This document shows, piece after piece, positions 11,561-22,600 of a DNA stretch of 64,000 bases. Location of the stretch: contig NC_079898.1 in the NCBI RefSeq assembly GCF_024868665.1, positions 969,646 to 1,033,645 of the forward strand. The letters run 5' to 3'. The translations under genes and the position numbers were made by a program. Positions within the stretch are counted from its first letter, which is position 1, and every line of letters starts with the position of its first letter. Source of the DNA: Triplophysa rosa. Taxonomy: Eukaryota; Chordata; Actinopteri; Cypriniformes; Nemacheilidae. The notes under the pieces were generated by a model. That model was not told where the DNA came from, searched no databases, and was given only the letters and a program-made list of their open reading frames with translations.

Positions 11561-11570
11561 AACACTTCTG

Positions 11571-12340
11571 GAACTGCCGAGATGCCCAGGGGAAAGTCGC
11601 TGCAGGAAGGGACCGTCCGCTGCCACGGTCATGCCGTCGCCACTGCTGAACTCAAGAATGGTATATGGCTGGCCAGCACGGTCGCACTTCCTCGGCGCCC
11701 GTGCTGTTCAGCGAACGTCAGTCAAACAAAGTAAACTTCGGGAGATTAGTAACATAATCTGCATTTCCGAAAGGGATTGCTGGTTACCTAAAAAAAATTG
11801 TCCGTATCATCCAGCGGCATACGTTTCTACACAGCGTGCCGTTCTCATTTACATCTTGCCCAAATAATGCACGCTGCTGTTACCTTTAAGTTATTCAAAC
11901 AGCGGCACGCATCAGTATATTTACCAGTTGCTTAACCGCAAGATCTTCATCGTCTCGTCTGCCAACCTGAACACAACCGCATCTTGGAATCGTAACCCCA
12001 GCCGCAATGTTAACTCCGAAATAATTAATTGTGTTCGACCCATACAGTGCGCACAGCAATTTGAAGATAGAACAGAAAATTTTATTGAGAACGTTTGGGT
12101 GACAGTAACATGCTCAATCTCCGCGTCTCCCTGCTCACGCATAAAGCTAAGCATCATGCACACACTGGAATAACTCCATCTGCAAGCACAGGTATCACCT
12201 ACACAAGACTTCATCACTATCGGCATAAACTCTCAACGATCATTTTAACCTTTGCAAACAGACCTTGTGCGTTCACTGAGGTTTCAGTGACATTTATACG
12301 CTCACAAACCTCGCCATGCGAAACTAAACATCATTGCATA
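11571..12340. other. Gene-free stretch
   Basis: Probably includes the 5' flank or remaining terminal repeat of the DIRS copy. I recognise no gene, RNA or clear repeat boundary. Confidence 0.4.
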
Positions 12341-13690
12341 CTTGCCAGTCATATGGGCACTCGGGCAGTCCCCGGCCAGAAGCAAACAAGTCCCCAGACT
12401 TTTCAGTATCAGATTCCGGCTACACAAGATGACATTCGATCACAACATGTCCAGATCAAACCTCTGCGCTCCTGCCCTCACGAGAAAGAGCCTACGATCT
12501 TCAGGTTGCAGCAGCAGGCCATCGGCAAGCCTGGGCCACGCCCCAGACCCTGCCGCTGCTAGCACCCGACTGCTTCTCCACCCAGCTGAGCGCATCACCG
12601 CAACCTTCCCAGCGCCTTGCCGCCCACACCGCCTCAAGCCACCTCAGCAGGGCGAGCACGCTTCAGCCAGCGGCACAGACCCATCCTTAGCTTTACCTTC
12701 CTCCTCTCTCTTACTCAAGCCTGCCCTCCCTTCACATATCTCCGATGATATCCCACCAAACGCCATGGCTCCGGACCTCCGCTCCTCAACAGCCCCGGCC
12801 CGGATGCAGAAATCAAGCTCGCGGCTTCAACATGAGGCCGCCAGCTTCGCCAAGCTAAACTCCATGCGCTAAGCTCCTCGAAGCGGCGCTGCACTTCCTC
12901 ACCGCGCCCATAAAGGCATCCCCCTCCCTCGCCAACATTGTCATACGGTTTGGCGCTCCCAACTATCCCAGCCATCGAGAAGTGGACTGTCACGAGCGTA
13001 CGGATAGCTCTGTCCAATCAGGATGTCATCCCCAGCAGGCTTCAGGATCTTTTCGAGCCAAGCTAGGGCCTCCCACCTCCACAGCAAGACAAGGCTTTAT
13101 ACCTCCAGGCCGCCGCAGCAGGCCGTCGACAAGTCTGGGCCACACCCCAGACGAGCAGCTACAGCCACCAGCTGCTTTCCAGCTAGAAGCTCCCGAGGAA
13201 CCTTTTCCGGCTCCCAGGAACTTCAACCGCAAGGACAACACCAGCTGGCCTCCATCGGAGGTTCCAGAACAATTCCACTCATTCCCTTACACTACGCCAA
13301 GCTCGTGACCAGCAGCATCCGCCATCGACTAGTAACGTGAGACTGCCTCCGGTAACGTCACAGGCCCTGCGGGCTTCCAGCTTCCCTTCTCTCCACCAGA
13401 CCTACGGCATATCCTCACTCCCTCAAGCCCCCGCCCTGGAAGCCGCCGCTAGCGTGAGGCTGCCTCCGTTAGCCGCTCCAGCGGCCGCTATTCCCTCCCT
13501 TCTCTCTCTTCCACAGGCCCGACCACAGTTTTCATTGGCTTCAGCAACAGTGATGCCGGTTCCAGTCAACGCTCCGGCTTTGGAACCACCTCCCATCTCC
13601 GGCAACATCAGGACCCAGATTCTGGCAGAAGTTCAGGCCGCTGGCGCCCGACGCTGACCCCCTGCCAACACCTGCACCTCCCTATTTGGA
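12341..13690 (+). other. Pro/Ser/Ala-rich decayed coding region upstream of YR
   Basis: Overlapping plus-strand frames (12342-12872, 13023-13340, 13337-13657) of low-complexity Pro/Ser/Ala/Arg composition, with at least one internal near-duplication ('ctgggccacgccccagac' near 12530 recurs near 13135). It directly precedes the YR remnant at 13735 on the same strand, so it is probably an upstream ORF or spacer of the same element. Function not recognised. Confidence 0.35.
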
Positions 13691-13734
13691 GCTGATCTTC
13701 CAATAAACCACCCCCTGAAAACCCTCCTAGATGC

Positions 13735-15123
13735 CTCTCTCAACTCCATCATTCAAGCCGTCTCCCCCAGGACCCTCCAATCATATCTCACCGCATGGAA
13801 ACGCTTCAGGCCCTTTCACCAGGCGTTCAACATTCCCTTTCCCGATTTTTCTCTCCTCACAATCACCTCCTTTATCTCCTTCCTCAACACTTCAAAAACC
13901 TTCAGGCCAGCTTAATCAAAGGGTACCTGAATGGAGTCCAATTCTTCCATGAAATCATATTCAACTCTCCATCATCAGCCATAGCCAGCTCCCAAACATC
14001 TATGATCATCAAGGGCATCAAGAGAACCCAGCCCGCCCGTCCAGACGCCAGGCAACCCATAACCCTGGAAATACTCACCAAATGCATCTCTACCATCCGC
14101 AAAGGATATCACTCCAGGCACGTCACCCGCACACTCCATGCCATGTTCATCCTGGCATTCTTCGGTTTTCTAAGATGCTCGGAAATCTCCACCACATCCA
14201 CTTTTAACCCTCTAGTTCACCCAACCATATACGACCTATCAGTACTCGAACCAGAGACAATGTCATACTCCATTAAGCAAAGTAAGACGGACCAAACCAG
14301 GAGAGGCCATTTCGTCTACATTTTCAACCTCCATTCATAGATTCAACCTTACCAAACCCTTCTAGCCTACCTTCACTTCAGGAAACCTCAGACCAAAGCC
14401 GCATCAGATCCTCTCTTCGTCGATCACTCTAATTGCCCGGCCACACGCTTCTTGTTCCAAAAGCACCTTAAAGCCGTTCTGCTCCAATCCGGCATCCCAC
14501 TAGACCACTCTTCCGGTCACTCCTTCCTAGGGATGTAACGATTCACCATGAGCCGGTTGAAAATCGGTTATAATGAGTGACGATTCAAATCGGTTGAGGT
14601 GTGAACTGAATCGCAAAACATTTTTTGAACAGCAGGGGCCGCTATTTTCACTGCAAATCTAAACGTCGACATGCTGATATTTCTTAAATGCAAAAAAATC
14701 CAAGAAAAGCTCAGACAGTATTAGTTTGTTTATATTAAAGAGACTTTTTCTATTATTAATTTGTCATAAAATTGCAATATGTTATTTGAAATAAAACATT
14801 ATTTTATTATACAAAGAAACGTGAAGCATTTAAGAAATAATGCAAGGGAAGTTGTTCATTTCTAATTGGTTTCAACTCATTTTGTAAAAATAAATCGTGA
14901 GTAAATCGTGAATAAATCGCATCGTGAGATCAGAATCGTGACTCGCATCGCATCGTGAGCTGAGTGAATCGTTACATTCCTACTCCTTTCGCATAGGCAC
15001 AGCAACCACAGCCGCTCAAACAGGCCTCTCTCAGTCTCAAATCCAAGCACTCGGCAGCTGGTCATCGGAAGCTTTCAAGAGCTACATCCAGTCTGAACGC
15101 TCCCTCATTTCCCAAATCATCTA
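13735..15123 (+). pseudogene. Tyrosine recombinase of Ngaro/Crypton-like element, split by a MITE
   Basis: XerD-like tyrosine recombinase. The SAM-like domain reads SPRTLQSYLTAWKRF, NIPFPDFSLLTITSFISFL. After a frameshift near 13905 the frame continues IKGYLNGVQFFH. The core has FILAFFGFLRCSEIS, where Arg is the first catalytic Arg, and SIKQSKTDQTRRG with the beta-hairpin Lys. A stop at 14338 and a 455-bp insertion (14528-14982) interrupt it. Reading over the insertion gives a HSFRIG box (His and Arg catalytic), then LGSWSSEAFKSYIQS with the His/Trp position and the Tyr nucleophile. It differs clearly from the DIRS YR at position 1. Ngaro (retrotransposon) and Crypton (DNA transposon) are the alternatives, because no RT is seen nearby. 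Confidence 0.75.
14528..14982. mobile_element. hAT MITE inserted in the recombinase
   Basis: 455 bp with terminal inverted repeats tagggatgtaacgattcac / taggaatgtaacgattcac (one mismatch). It is flanked by ctccttcc (14520-14527) and ctcctttc (14983-14990), an 8-bp target duplication with one mismatch. Its interior is AT-rich without coding capacity. Removing the element and one duplication restores the recombinase frame across the site. Confidence 0.85.
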
Positions 15124-15129
15124 AAACTC

Positions 15130-15294
15130 CTCCTTCACCCAGCACGGGCTCAAAACCTCCACCACCTCAGCAGTTATCTCCCCAGCAGGAGTCCTCACTG
15201 CCACAGCAACCGCCTCAGCAAGCACCAGCGCCTTCATCTCAAGACCCGTAGCTCCAGACTGCCTCCGCAGGGGCCAGTGCTCACATCTTGCACT
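15130..15294. other. YR element 3' region grading into the minisatellite
   Basis: Follows the recombinase stop. It already contains degenerate forms of the downstream 60-bp unit ('ccacagcaaccgcctcagca', 'gccttcatctcaagacccgt'). Confidence 0.5.
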
Positions 15295-16880
15295 TGGCCG
15301 CATCAGACTTCACAGCAGAGGCCAGCATCGCCACAGTGACTGCTTCCGCAGAGGCCCGCGCTTCCATCTCAAACATAGAAGCAAGCATAGCTGCAGCAAC
15401 GGCCTCCGCAGAGGCCTGTGCTTCCATCTCAAGCATTGAAGCTAGCACCGACGCAGCAACCGCCTCGGCAGAGGCCCGCGCTTCCATCTCAAGCGTAGAA
15501 GCCAGCATCGCCACAGTGATCACCTCCGAAGAGGTCCGTGCTTCCATCTCAAGCGTGGAAGCCAGAATCACCATAGTGACCGCCTAGACAGAGGCCCGTG
15601 CTTCCATCTCTAGGGCAGAAGCCAGCATCGCCACATCGACCGCCTCCGCAGAGGCCTCTGCTTCCATCTCAAGCGTAGAAGCCAGAATCACCATAGCGAC
15701 CGCCTAGACAGAGGCCCGTGCTTCCATCTCTAGCGCAGAAGCCAGCATCGCCACAGCGACCGCCTCCGCAGAGGCCTCTGCTTCCATCTCAAGCGTAGAA
15801 GCCAGAATCACCATAGCGACCGCCTAGACAGAGACCCGTGCTTCCATGTCAAGCGCAGAAGCCAGCATCGCCGCGGTGACTGCCTCCGCAGAGGCCCCTG
15901 CTTCCATCTCAAGCGTAGATGCCAGCATCGCCGCAGCGACTGCCTCGGCAGAGGCCCGTGCTTCCATCTCAAGCGCAGAAGCCAGCATCGCTGCAGCAAC
16001 CGCCTCCGCAGAGGCCCGTGCTTCCATCTCAAGCGCAGAAGCCAGAATCACCATAGCGACCGCCTAGACAGAGGCCTGTGCTCCCATCTCAAGCGTTGAA
16101 GCCAGCATCGCTGCAGCGACCGAGTCCGCAGAGGTCCCTGCTTCCATCTCAAGCGTAGATGCCAGCATCGCCGCAGCGACTGCCTCGGCAGAGGCCCGTG
16201 CTTCTATCTCAAGCATAGAAGCCAGCATCGCCGAAGTGATCACCTCCGCAGAGGCCCTTGCTTCCATCTCAAGCGCAGAAGCCAGCATCGCCGCAGAGGC
16301 CCGTGCTTCCATCTCAAGCGCAGAAGCCAGAATCACCATAGCGACCGCCTAGACAGAGGCCTGTGCTCCCATCTCAAGCGTTGAAGCCAGCATCGCTGCA
16401 GCGTCCGAGTCCGCAGAGGTCCCTGCTTCCATCTCAAGAGTAGATGCCAGCATCGCCGCAGCGACTGCCTCGGCAGAGGCCCGTGCTTCTATCTCAAGCA
16501 TAGAAGCCAGCAACGCCAAAGTGATCACCTCCGCAGAGGCCCTTGCTTCCATCTCAAGCGCAGAAGCCAGCATCGCCGCAGAGGCCCGTGCTTCCATCTC
16601 AAGCGCAGAAGCCAGAATCACAGTAGCAACTGCCTAGACAGAGGCCCGTGCTTCCATCTCAAGTGCAGAAGCCAGCATCGCCACAGTGATCACCTCTGCA
16701 GAGGCCCTTGCTTCCATCTCAAGCGCAGAAGCCAGCATCGCCGCAGTGACCGCCTCAGCAGAGGCCTGTGCTCCCATCTCAAGTGCAGAAGCCAGCATCG
16801 CAGAAGCGACCGCCTCGGCAGAGGTCCGTGCTTCCATCTCAAGCGTAGAAGCCAGCATCGCCACAGCAACTGCCTTCGTT
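15295..16880. repeat. 60-bp minisatellite (about 26 units, 20-codon period)
   Basis: Tandem array with an exact 60-bp period from 15361 to 16260. Each unit begins cttccatctcaagcg and continues with gccagcatcgcc and gcagaggcccgtg. The plus strand reads a 20-residue repeat of the type ASISSVEASIA-TASAEAR. The minus strand reads MLASALEMEARASAEAV. Some units carry gcctagaca, whose CTAG gives a stop on both strands, so the longest frames are only about 100 codons. Two units are 45 bp instead of 60 (starting near 16261 and 16546), and the 285-bp block holding them is duplicated (about 16060-16340 and 16345-16625). Confidence 0.9.
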
Positions 16881-18091
16881 GTGGTGGGGAATATTAACAG
16901 CACAATGTACACCTACCAAGAGCACAATGTACTAGACTGAGCTGACTACGCCACCCCTTAAAAACGGGGAAATAACCACCCAAAACAAGGGCACACAGGT
17001 TCGTGCGTAAAGAATGAAGGAGAGACGTGGGTAAAAATGTACAAAAGTTTTATTCAAGCCTCACGATGTGAAGACATAATTATGGAAAATATCAATAAAT
17101 ATAGCAATCACAATGTTGCTCAACTGAGCTGAAATTCACACTTTGCACTTCAAAAAAAAGGCTCAATAAACAAACGAGCAACAAAGTAGCGAAGCAATGC
17201 AGAACGGCAGCAAAACAGCAACATGGTCACGGCAGATCACCACTAACTCCAAAAGGTCATTGACATTCCTTTTACACGGTCATAAACCTGCCGGACATGA
17301 AGCAATAAAATAATTAGTTATAAAACTCGAAAACAACAACAACAAAAAAACAGACTAACATACATACCGCAGCGAACGCTGCAGCCCACGCCATTCACGG
17401 CGATCCCTCAACCAGCAGCATAACATTGGCCTAACAGGGGGAACGGGCAGCCAGGATCCGGCCGACAATAGACGGCATACTGCAATAATATAAAATTATT
17501 TCTCCTTTCACTCCAAACATGAAACGGAAGGCTAAAAAACGAACAATACCCTACCTTCGGCAACCACAGATGACGTCACCGAGGGGCGGTATGAACCCTG
17601 GCACATGTCCGAGTGGACAGCTTTCCGCCTTATATAATACCAGGTTCAAGTCTACTAATTAAAATGAGTGAAATCACCTGGCCACACAGGCACAAGTGAT
17701 TCAATCTGCTACAGCTGCATGCAATGCTCTCAGCCGCTTACAGAAACCAACATCCCACCGCTCCAGCAGGCACCCTCATTTCATCATCTCAACTTTCACC
17801 ATCAGCTTTCCGTCTCATCACAATCACATCTCCCAAGGAGCCCTCATCCTCTTGTCTTAACCGAACGCAGGTCACCACCTCCGCAGCGCCTAGCATCGCG
17901 TTTTGGGGGGTATGCGTACTCTGGCTGCTGTCCCACACCTACCATGCCTTTGGGGGTGTGCTCGGGGCTCGAGCTGGTTCTGAGCTCGGCGCGCTTGCCA
18001 TGACTAGGGTAGAGTGCTCCGGGTTCAGATAGATCCGGCGAGCTCAGAGCCCGCTCCCTGGACAGCACGCCAAATACGCATAACCTTCTTA
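16881..18091. other. Gene-free stretch after the minisatellite
   Basis: Non-coding. About 17640-18060 is GC-richer with patchy short frames and may belong to the recombinase element. No host exon is recognised. Confidence 0.4.
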
Positions 18092-18153
18092 CCCACACTC
18101 TATCATTATTATCCCTGTAACGTTGCGGTTATCTGCGCAGGTGAACTCGTGAA
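18092..18153 (+). repeat. 62-bp direct repeat, copy 1
   Basis: Begins cccacactctatcattatta and ends at actcgtgaa. It is repeated at 18257-18318 with about four mismatches, 165 bp start to start. It could be part of the split direct repeats of the Ngaro-like element upstream. Confidence 0.7.
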
Positions 18154-18256
18154 ATGATGTTTAACAAAGATCGGGAGGAGCCGGAGAATATAATTAGCAA
18201 GGCTGGTCTACCATCCGCAATCAAAGCATCTACCTATCAGCTCAAGCGAGCTCTTC

Positions 18257-18318
18257 CCCACACTCTATCATTATTATCCCTGCAACATTGCGGTTATCTG
18301 CGCAGGTCAACTCGTGAA
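18257..18318 (+). repeat. 62-bp direct repeat, copy 2
   Basis: Partner of 18092-18153, same orientation and length. The intervening 103 bp is unique in this window. Confidence 0.7.
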
Positions 18319-18454
18319 TACAATCCTGATGCGATTTTTCTTTTGATTTTAAACATTTTATTCAGTGTATGGCATTAGATGAACTCAAAGTCTTGCACAG
18401 AAGTGACGGCACTCGTATAAACTGATTATCAGAGTGAATGGCAAAAAAACAACA

Positions 18455-18546
18455 GTCAGGTTTGAAACAGTCAGGTTTCAAAACTGGCCATTCAACTGAG
18501 ACTGCCCTACTCTCAGTCATCGAAGCTATAAGATTGGCAAGGGAAG
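18455..18546 (+). mobile_element. LINE reverse transcriptase scrap (L2/CR1 type)
   Basis: A short plus-strand reading gives QSGFKTGHSTETALLSVIEA, the RT segment that precedes the catalytic palm in this clade. It is cut off on both sides. Confidence 0.65.
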
Positions 18547-19394
18547 TTAGGTAGTTCGCGGACAAAAGCCCATTCATAAAAGTTTCCACTGTACCAATAG
18601 TAACACGAAGGGTTCGTATGCATCAATTGTGCGCCCGTTTCATGTGCACTCTTATGGCGACTGAGACTTTTCCCTAACTCGCAGCAAGGGGCCGTTTTCC
18701 CAGAGAGGCACTGAACGGACACCTCTTGGGGCACTGTGGCTGCACCGGACCACCCCTCTGTCCACCTATGACCTGTTCATCCCCCTGACTGCCTAATCTT
18801 CATTGTCACGTCCATATTGTGACTAAACATGCCCCTGACTGCCTAACTCAGCCGTAGTCTTCCTCGTGTCCATAGAGCGCCCAATTTGTCCCCTGACCAC
18901 CTAGTTTGGTCAAAACGACCAAAAGATGCTCAAACATCCCCCTGACCGCCTACATTCTCTGTTGCATTCCTCATGCCCGATGCGCCCCCTAGAAGCCCGC
19001 CACCCCACTTCGCAGTGGTCTTGTCCGGTTCCACATAGAGAGCATTTCAGTCGAAACATCGCAAGATTCCCAAACCAGCTGCCTGATGGAGCTGGTGGCC
19101 ACGAGGGTGAAAGATGTTTCGAGCTAATCGCATTTCAAAAATTTCCTTGGTTTTGGCTAAGTCCAAAAATGCAGCCCTCTCATAACCTGTCACATAGGTG
19201 GCGAATGTACACACCGTTTTTAAGCCTCTGGAGCACATCAATGAGAAGGATTGTGTCTCCTATGCACTCTACTATTGGTTTCACCTGTATAACTAATTGC
19301 CAAGGCAAATAATGGCCATTTACGAAGATCTTATGTTGTCTACCTATTCGGGCCCCTTCGAATGAGTCACAGATGCAAGAAAACTTTATGTCAA

Positions 19395-20243
19395 GTCAAG
19401 ACAACTTTATTTATATAGCGCTTTTTACAATTTACATTGTTACAAATCAGCTGTACATGAGACATATTGACTATAAGCAAAACAATTAAAGTTGTACATG
19501 TAAAAACAAGAAAAAGCTGAAAACACAGAAGACAGACATACCCACACACACACACAATATGCACACGTACTAACACACATAGACATAGACACACACACAC
19601 GGACGCGCACGCACACACACAGACACACACACAAACAGACATGAACGCACGCACAGTGAGAGCACACATTTAAGATAAAGGAGAGAGAAGCACAGGTCAA
19701 ATTAAACAGACTATAAATTCCTACATGCAATATTAATTAAGTAAAACTTTGAAGTTGTTGTATGTAGATACACATTCCGCTTTTGTGCGCAGTCTGCGCA
19801 CACTCGACTCGTAAGTCGAAGCACCCCAAGCTGTGTGTCACACTGCCGCAGGGGTGGCTCAGCCCATTCGCCACCCGATCGATGCGAGTCGTATAGGTAT
19901 GGGGGCGTACGGCCGGCCAGTCTGTCAAAATTCTCCTAAGTGTCCCGATGCCAGATTTCTTAGTTGTTAAGGATTTTAAAATTAAAAAATGTAGCGAGTT
20001 AAGATATGGAAGTGCAGAACCAGTTGTGGTCTTGTGGGCCAGGAGCACAGTCTTGAATTTGATGCGAGCAACTATAGGGAGCCAATGTAACTTAGTAAAG
20101 AGAGGAGTGACGTGTGCTCTCTTTGGTTCATCGAAGACCACTCTTGCCACTGCATTCTGGATCATCTGTAGAGGTTTGGTTTTGCAAGCTGGAAGTCCAG
20201 CCAGTAGCGCATTACAATAGTCTGAAAAAGAATTGAGAAACAC
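19395..20243 (-). mobile_element. L2-type LINE 3' fragment
   Basis: 5'-truncated minus-strand LINE. The coding remnant (20243-19737) reads SDYCNALLAGLPACKTKPLQ, then VTPLFTKLHWLPIVARI, the conserved C-terminus of CR1/L2 ORF2. The 3' UTR holds a degenerate CA-repeat (about 19545-19650) and ends with the tail actttatttatatagcgctt, shared with copies 2 and 3. Frameshifted and inactive. Confidence 0.8.
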
Positions 20244-20437
20244 TCAAAGCCTCTCTCTTTCCTTTTTGTATTTAAATGAAAGACACATTACAGCCAATGA
20301 ACATCAAATAGTATATAGTATAGAAAAGAAAAAATGAATAGAAAAATAATATAGACTGTAAAAAGCAACAATACAAGCAGCCTCTCTCTTTCCAGGCTCT
20401 GATATACAATCCTTTCCGCGACGCTGATGAAAACTAG

Positions 20438-20511
20438 CCAATAACAAACGCTCGATGTCAGGCTGGACCAATCACAGCCAGCGCGCGTTGTATAGCATGT
20501 GCGCATGCGCA
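20438..20511 (+). promoter_or_regulatory. prorsd1: prorsd1 promoter: two CCAAT boxes and NRF1 site
   Basis: CCAAT at 20438-20442 and 20468-20472 (the latter within accaatcac, a good NF-Y site) and the perfect NRF1-type palindrome tgcgcatgcgca at 20500-20511. No TATA box is seen. The cluster ends 18 bp before the start codon, in a locally CpG-rich patch. This is typical of housekeeping promoters, and the untranslated leader would be very short. Confidence 0.6.
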
Positions 20512-20529
20512 TGTCAGGTGTACATTGCC

Positions 20530-20616
20530 ATGATGGCGTCAGACGAGCTGAGGAAACGTTTAGAAGAGTTGCTCGAGCGTCTCAACATTGACACGATCTG
20601 TGTCGAACATCCACAG
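20530..20616 (+). CDS. prorsd1: prorsd1 coding exon 1
   Basis: Encodes MMASDELRKRLEELLERL, then NIDTICVEHPQ, and ends at cacag|gtaagac, a consensus donor, in phase 0. Two in-frame ATGs are adjacent (20530 and 20533). The second gives MASDEL, closer in style to mammalian relatives, and either may be used. The amphipathic helix followed by VEHP is the N-terminus of the PRORSD1 family. Upstream in-frame sequence exists but overlaps the promoter motifs and is probably not translated. Confidence 0.85.
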
Positions 20617-20913
20617 GTAAGACATATAAATAAATAAAATCAAACACTGGAACTCTTTGGAGATGAGTTTAATTCAGTGAAATATCTTAGACATCGCCGC
20701 ACATTACATGACTTCAGGATTAACCAATTATAAAACAAATTAAGTGTCTTAAACGTCAGATTGACACTCGTAAACAGGACAGTCTCGAGCACATTAAGAT
20801 ACATGACAGAGATTATTTATTCAAAAATGTTTCTTTTCACGTCAGTTTATATTGTGTATGGAAGGCCAAAAGGGTCAAAATGTGTGAAACTACGGCGTTA
20901 ACACGGATCTGTT

Positions 20914-22588
20914 GCTGCGTCTCAGTTCGCCTACTTATACTATGCACTAAAAGTATGTACTCAGGGCTCGACATTAACGCTTGTCCGGGACAAGTAAATG
21001 TTTTGTATGGGCAAGTGAGAGAGAATTCTACTTGCCTGACCGGGACAAGTAACTTGAAGAAAATAACAGTGCGACATATATGTAGAATAATAAGAATATA
21101 TGCATTAGACAGAGCTGCGTGTTTGTCGTGGTTGTGTTTGTTTGTGTGACAATAATCACTGGCGCACCGCACTGAGTCCACGCGTACGCAGAATCCTGTT
21201 ATTTAATGTTAAATGTCATCTGGGTGTCTGAGTGAATTATGTGCACAGTTAAACATACAACACGAGTGATGGTCGAGGACTTATCTGTGCTGCACTGTAT
21301 GAGGATATGAACACATGAACTTCATCTCCAGAGTTGCTCTGAGAGTTTATTTTACGAGCGTTTTACTGTTTGAGTGAAGCTATCTGCAAACAAGCGTCTT
21401 CCCAAAGACCCGTCAAAATAAAAGTCCCGTTCAATTGAACACTCAGACAAAAAATACTGTAGTGTACTATTGAAAATTGAAGTGCCCTTGTAGTAAATTG
21501 ATTAACACTGTACACTATAGTAAAGTTAAAAAACAATATAGTAGGAATTTTACTACAGTTTACTATAGTAAATACTGTAGTAACCTACAGTAATTTATGT
21601 GGACAAATATACCACTATTGTATAGTAAAAAAGGAAAAACACAGAACTTAGAAATATTCAAACAAATTTAGGTCATCTAAAAATGATATGGCCCTAATTT
21701 ATCCATCTGTATGTAACATGAATGTCTTTTGTCAGTTATCTGCCTATTCATGTTGAACTACACTTGCACATTTCTGCCTGTGCTACCAAACTTTAAACCT
21801 CTCTAGCACCAGTTCTATGTGCAGAAAAAGTTAATTTACAGCCTTAACACTAATAATAATTACTGCTTGCCTTTGTTTTATAGCAGTCACGGAGAGTAGG
21901 CCTATAACCAAATTCAGGCGGCCAAAGCGGACACTAGTTAAAATACTTAGACGCAAACGTGACCAATCTAAATCCGAAACAATTATATTGATTATATTAT
22001 ATTATAATTCAAATGAAATATCACTTTTTTATCTTTGGACAAGTAATTTTTGTACTCGGACAAGTGAATGTCAAATTTACTTGTCCGAAGGACAACCACA
22101 TGACAATGCTTAATGTCAAGCCCTGGTACTGTTTTTGTCATGGAAAAGTACATACATGTTAGTGTGTAGCAAAACTATGTACGCACTTCGACATACTAAC
22201 AGGAAACAGAAGTGGCCATTGTTGCCTAGACAACATTGTGGCTATTAACTTTACATCAAAATACAGCTCATCTTTCCATTTAAGAATTTATTCATTCATG
22301 GTTTCATAGGTAATATTAGCTCTATAGTTATATTTATTAATTTAGTGACGCATCAGTCATCTAATTTTATTAATGCAATGGAGTGTCACTAAACTACGCC
22401 TACTCGCAGTGAGTTGTGGTAATATAGCCGTTAGATTGTGCATCATTCTGCACTTCAAATTTCTAACGGAATTAGTAGACCATTTGGGAATCGTTGGAAT
22501 ACTTTTCTCAACATACTACGATTTGGGACATACTAAATCTATTTTTGAATACTATTTATGACGGTTAGTATGCGAAGTGGGACACAGC
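20914..22588. mobile_element. MITE with gctgcgtc ends, interrupted by a hAT
   Basis: Imperfect terminal inverted repeats: gctgcgtctcagttcgccta on the left, gctgtgtcccacttcgcata on the right (minus strand). It belongs to a common fish MITE type; another end of this type lies near 30234. A 1.16-kb element (20962-22125) sits inside the left arm. No coding capacity. Confidence 0.65.
20962..22125. mobile_element. hAT-like element with CAGGGCTC ends, 5-bp duplication
   Basis: The left end cagggctcgacattaacg and the right end cagggcttgacattaagc (minus strand) are inverted repeats. Both are followed inward by acttgtcc-type repeats. Flanks are gtact (20957-20961) and gtact (22126-22130), a 5-bp target duplication. 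Non-autonomous, no transposase frame. It is inserted in the MITE at 20914-22588. Confidence 0.7.
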
Positions 22589-22600
22589 ATACTTGTTAAC

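Larger units (their letters stand above)
8579..11570 (-). mobile_element. DIRS-like retrotransposon, internally deleted
   Basis: Minus-strand element with a gag-like region (about 11560-10015), reverse transcriptase (10018 down to about 8890) and a terminal repeat at the left edge (8579-8860). RNase H and the YR expected between RT and the terminal repeat are missing. Frameshifts and an active-site change show that it is inactive. The far-right terminal repeat could not be identified. Confidence 0.75.

Noticed and set aside
12342..12872. 176-codon Pro/Ser-rich frame
   Set aside because: Low complexity, no motif and overlapping frames of similar quality. Kept only as a decayed region upstream of the recombinase.
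15295..16880. CRISPR-like array
   Set aside because: Units are contiguous with no unique spacers, and the host is a vertebrate. It is a minisatellite.
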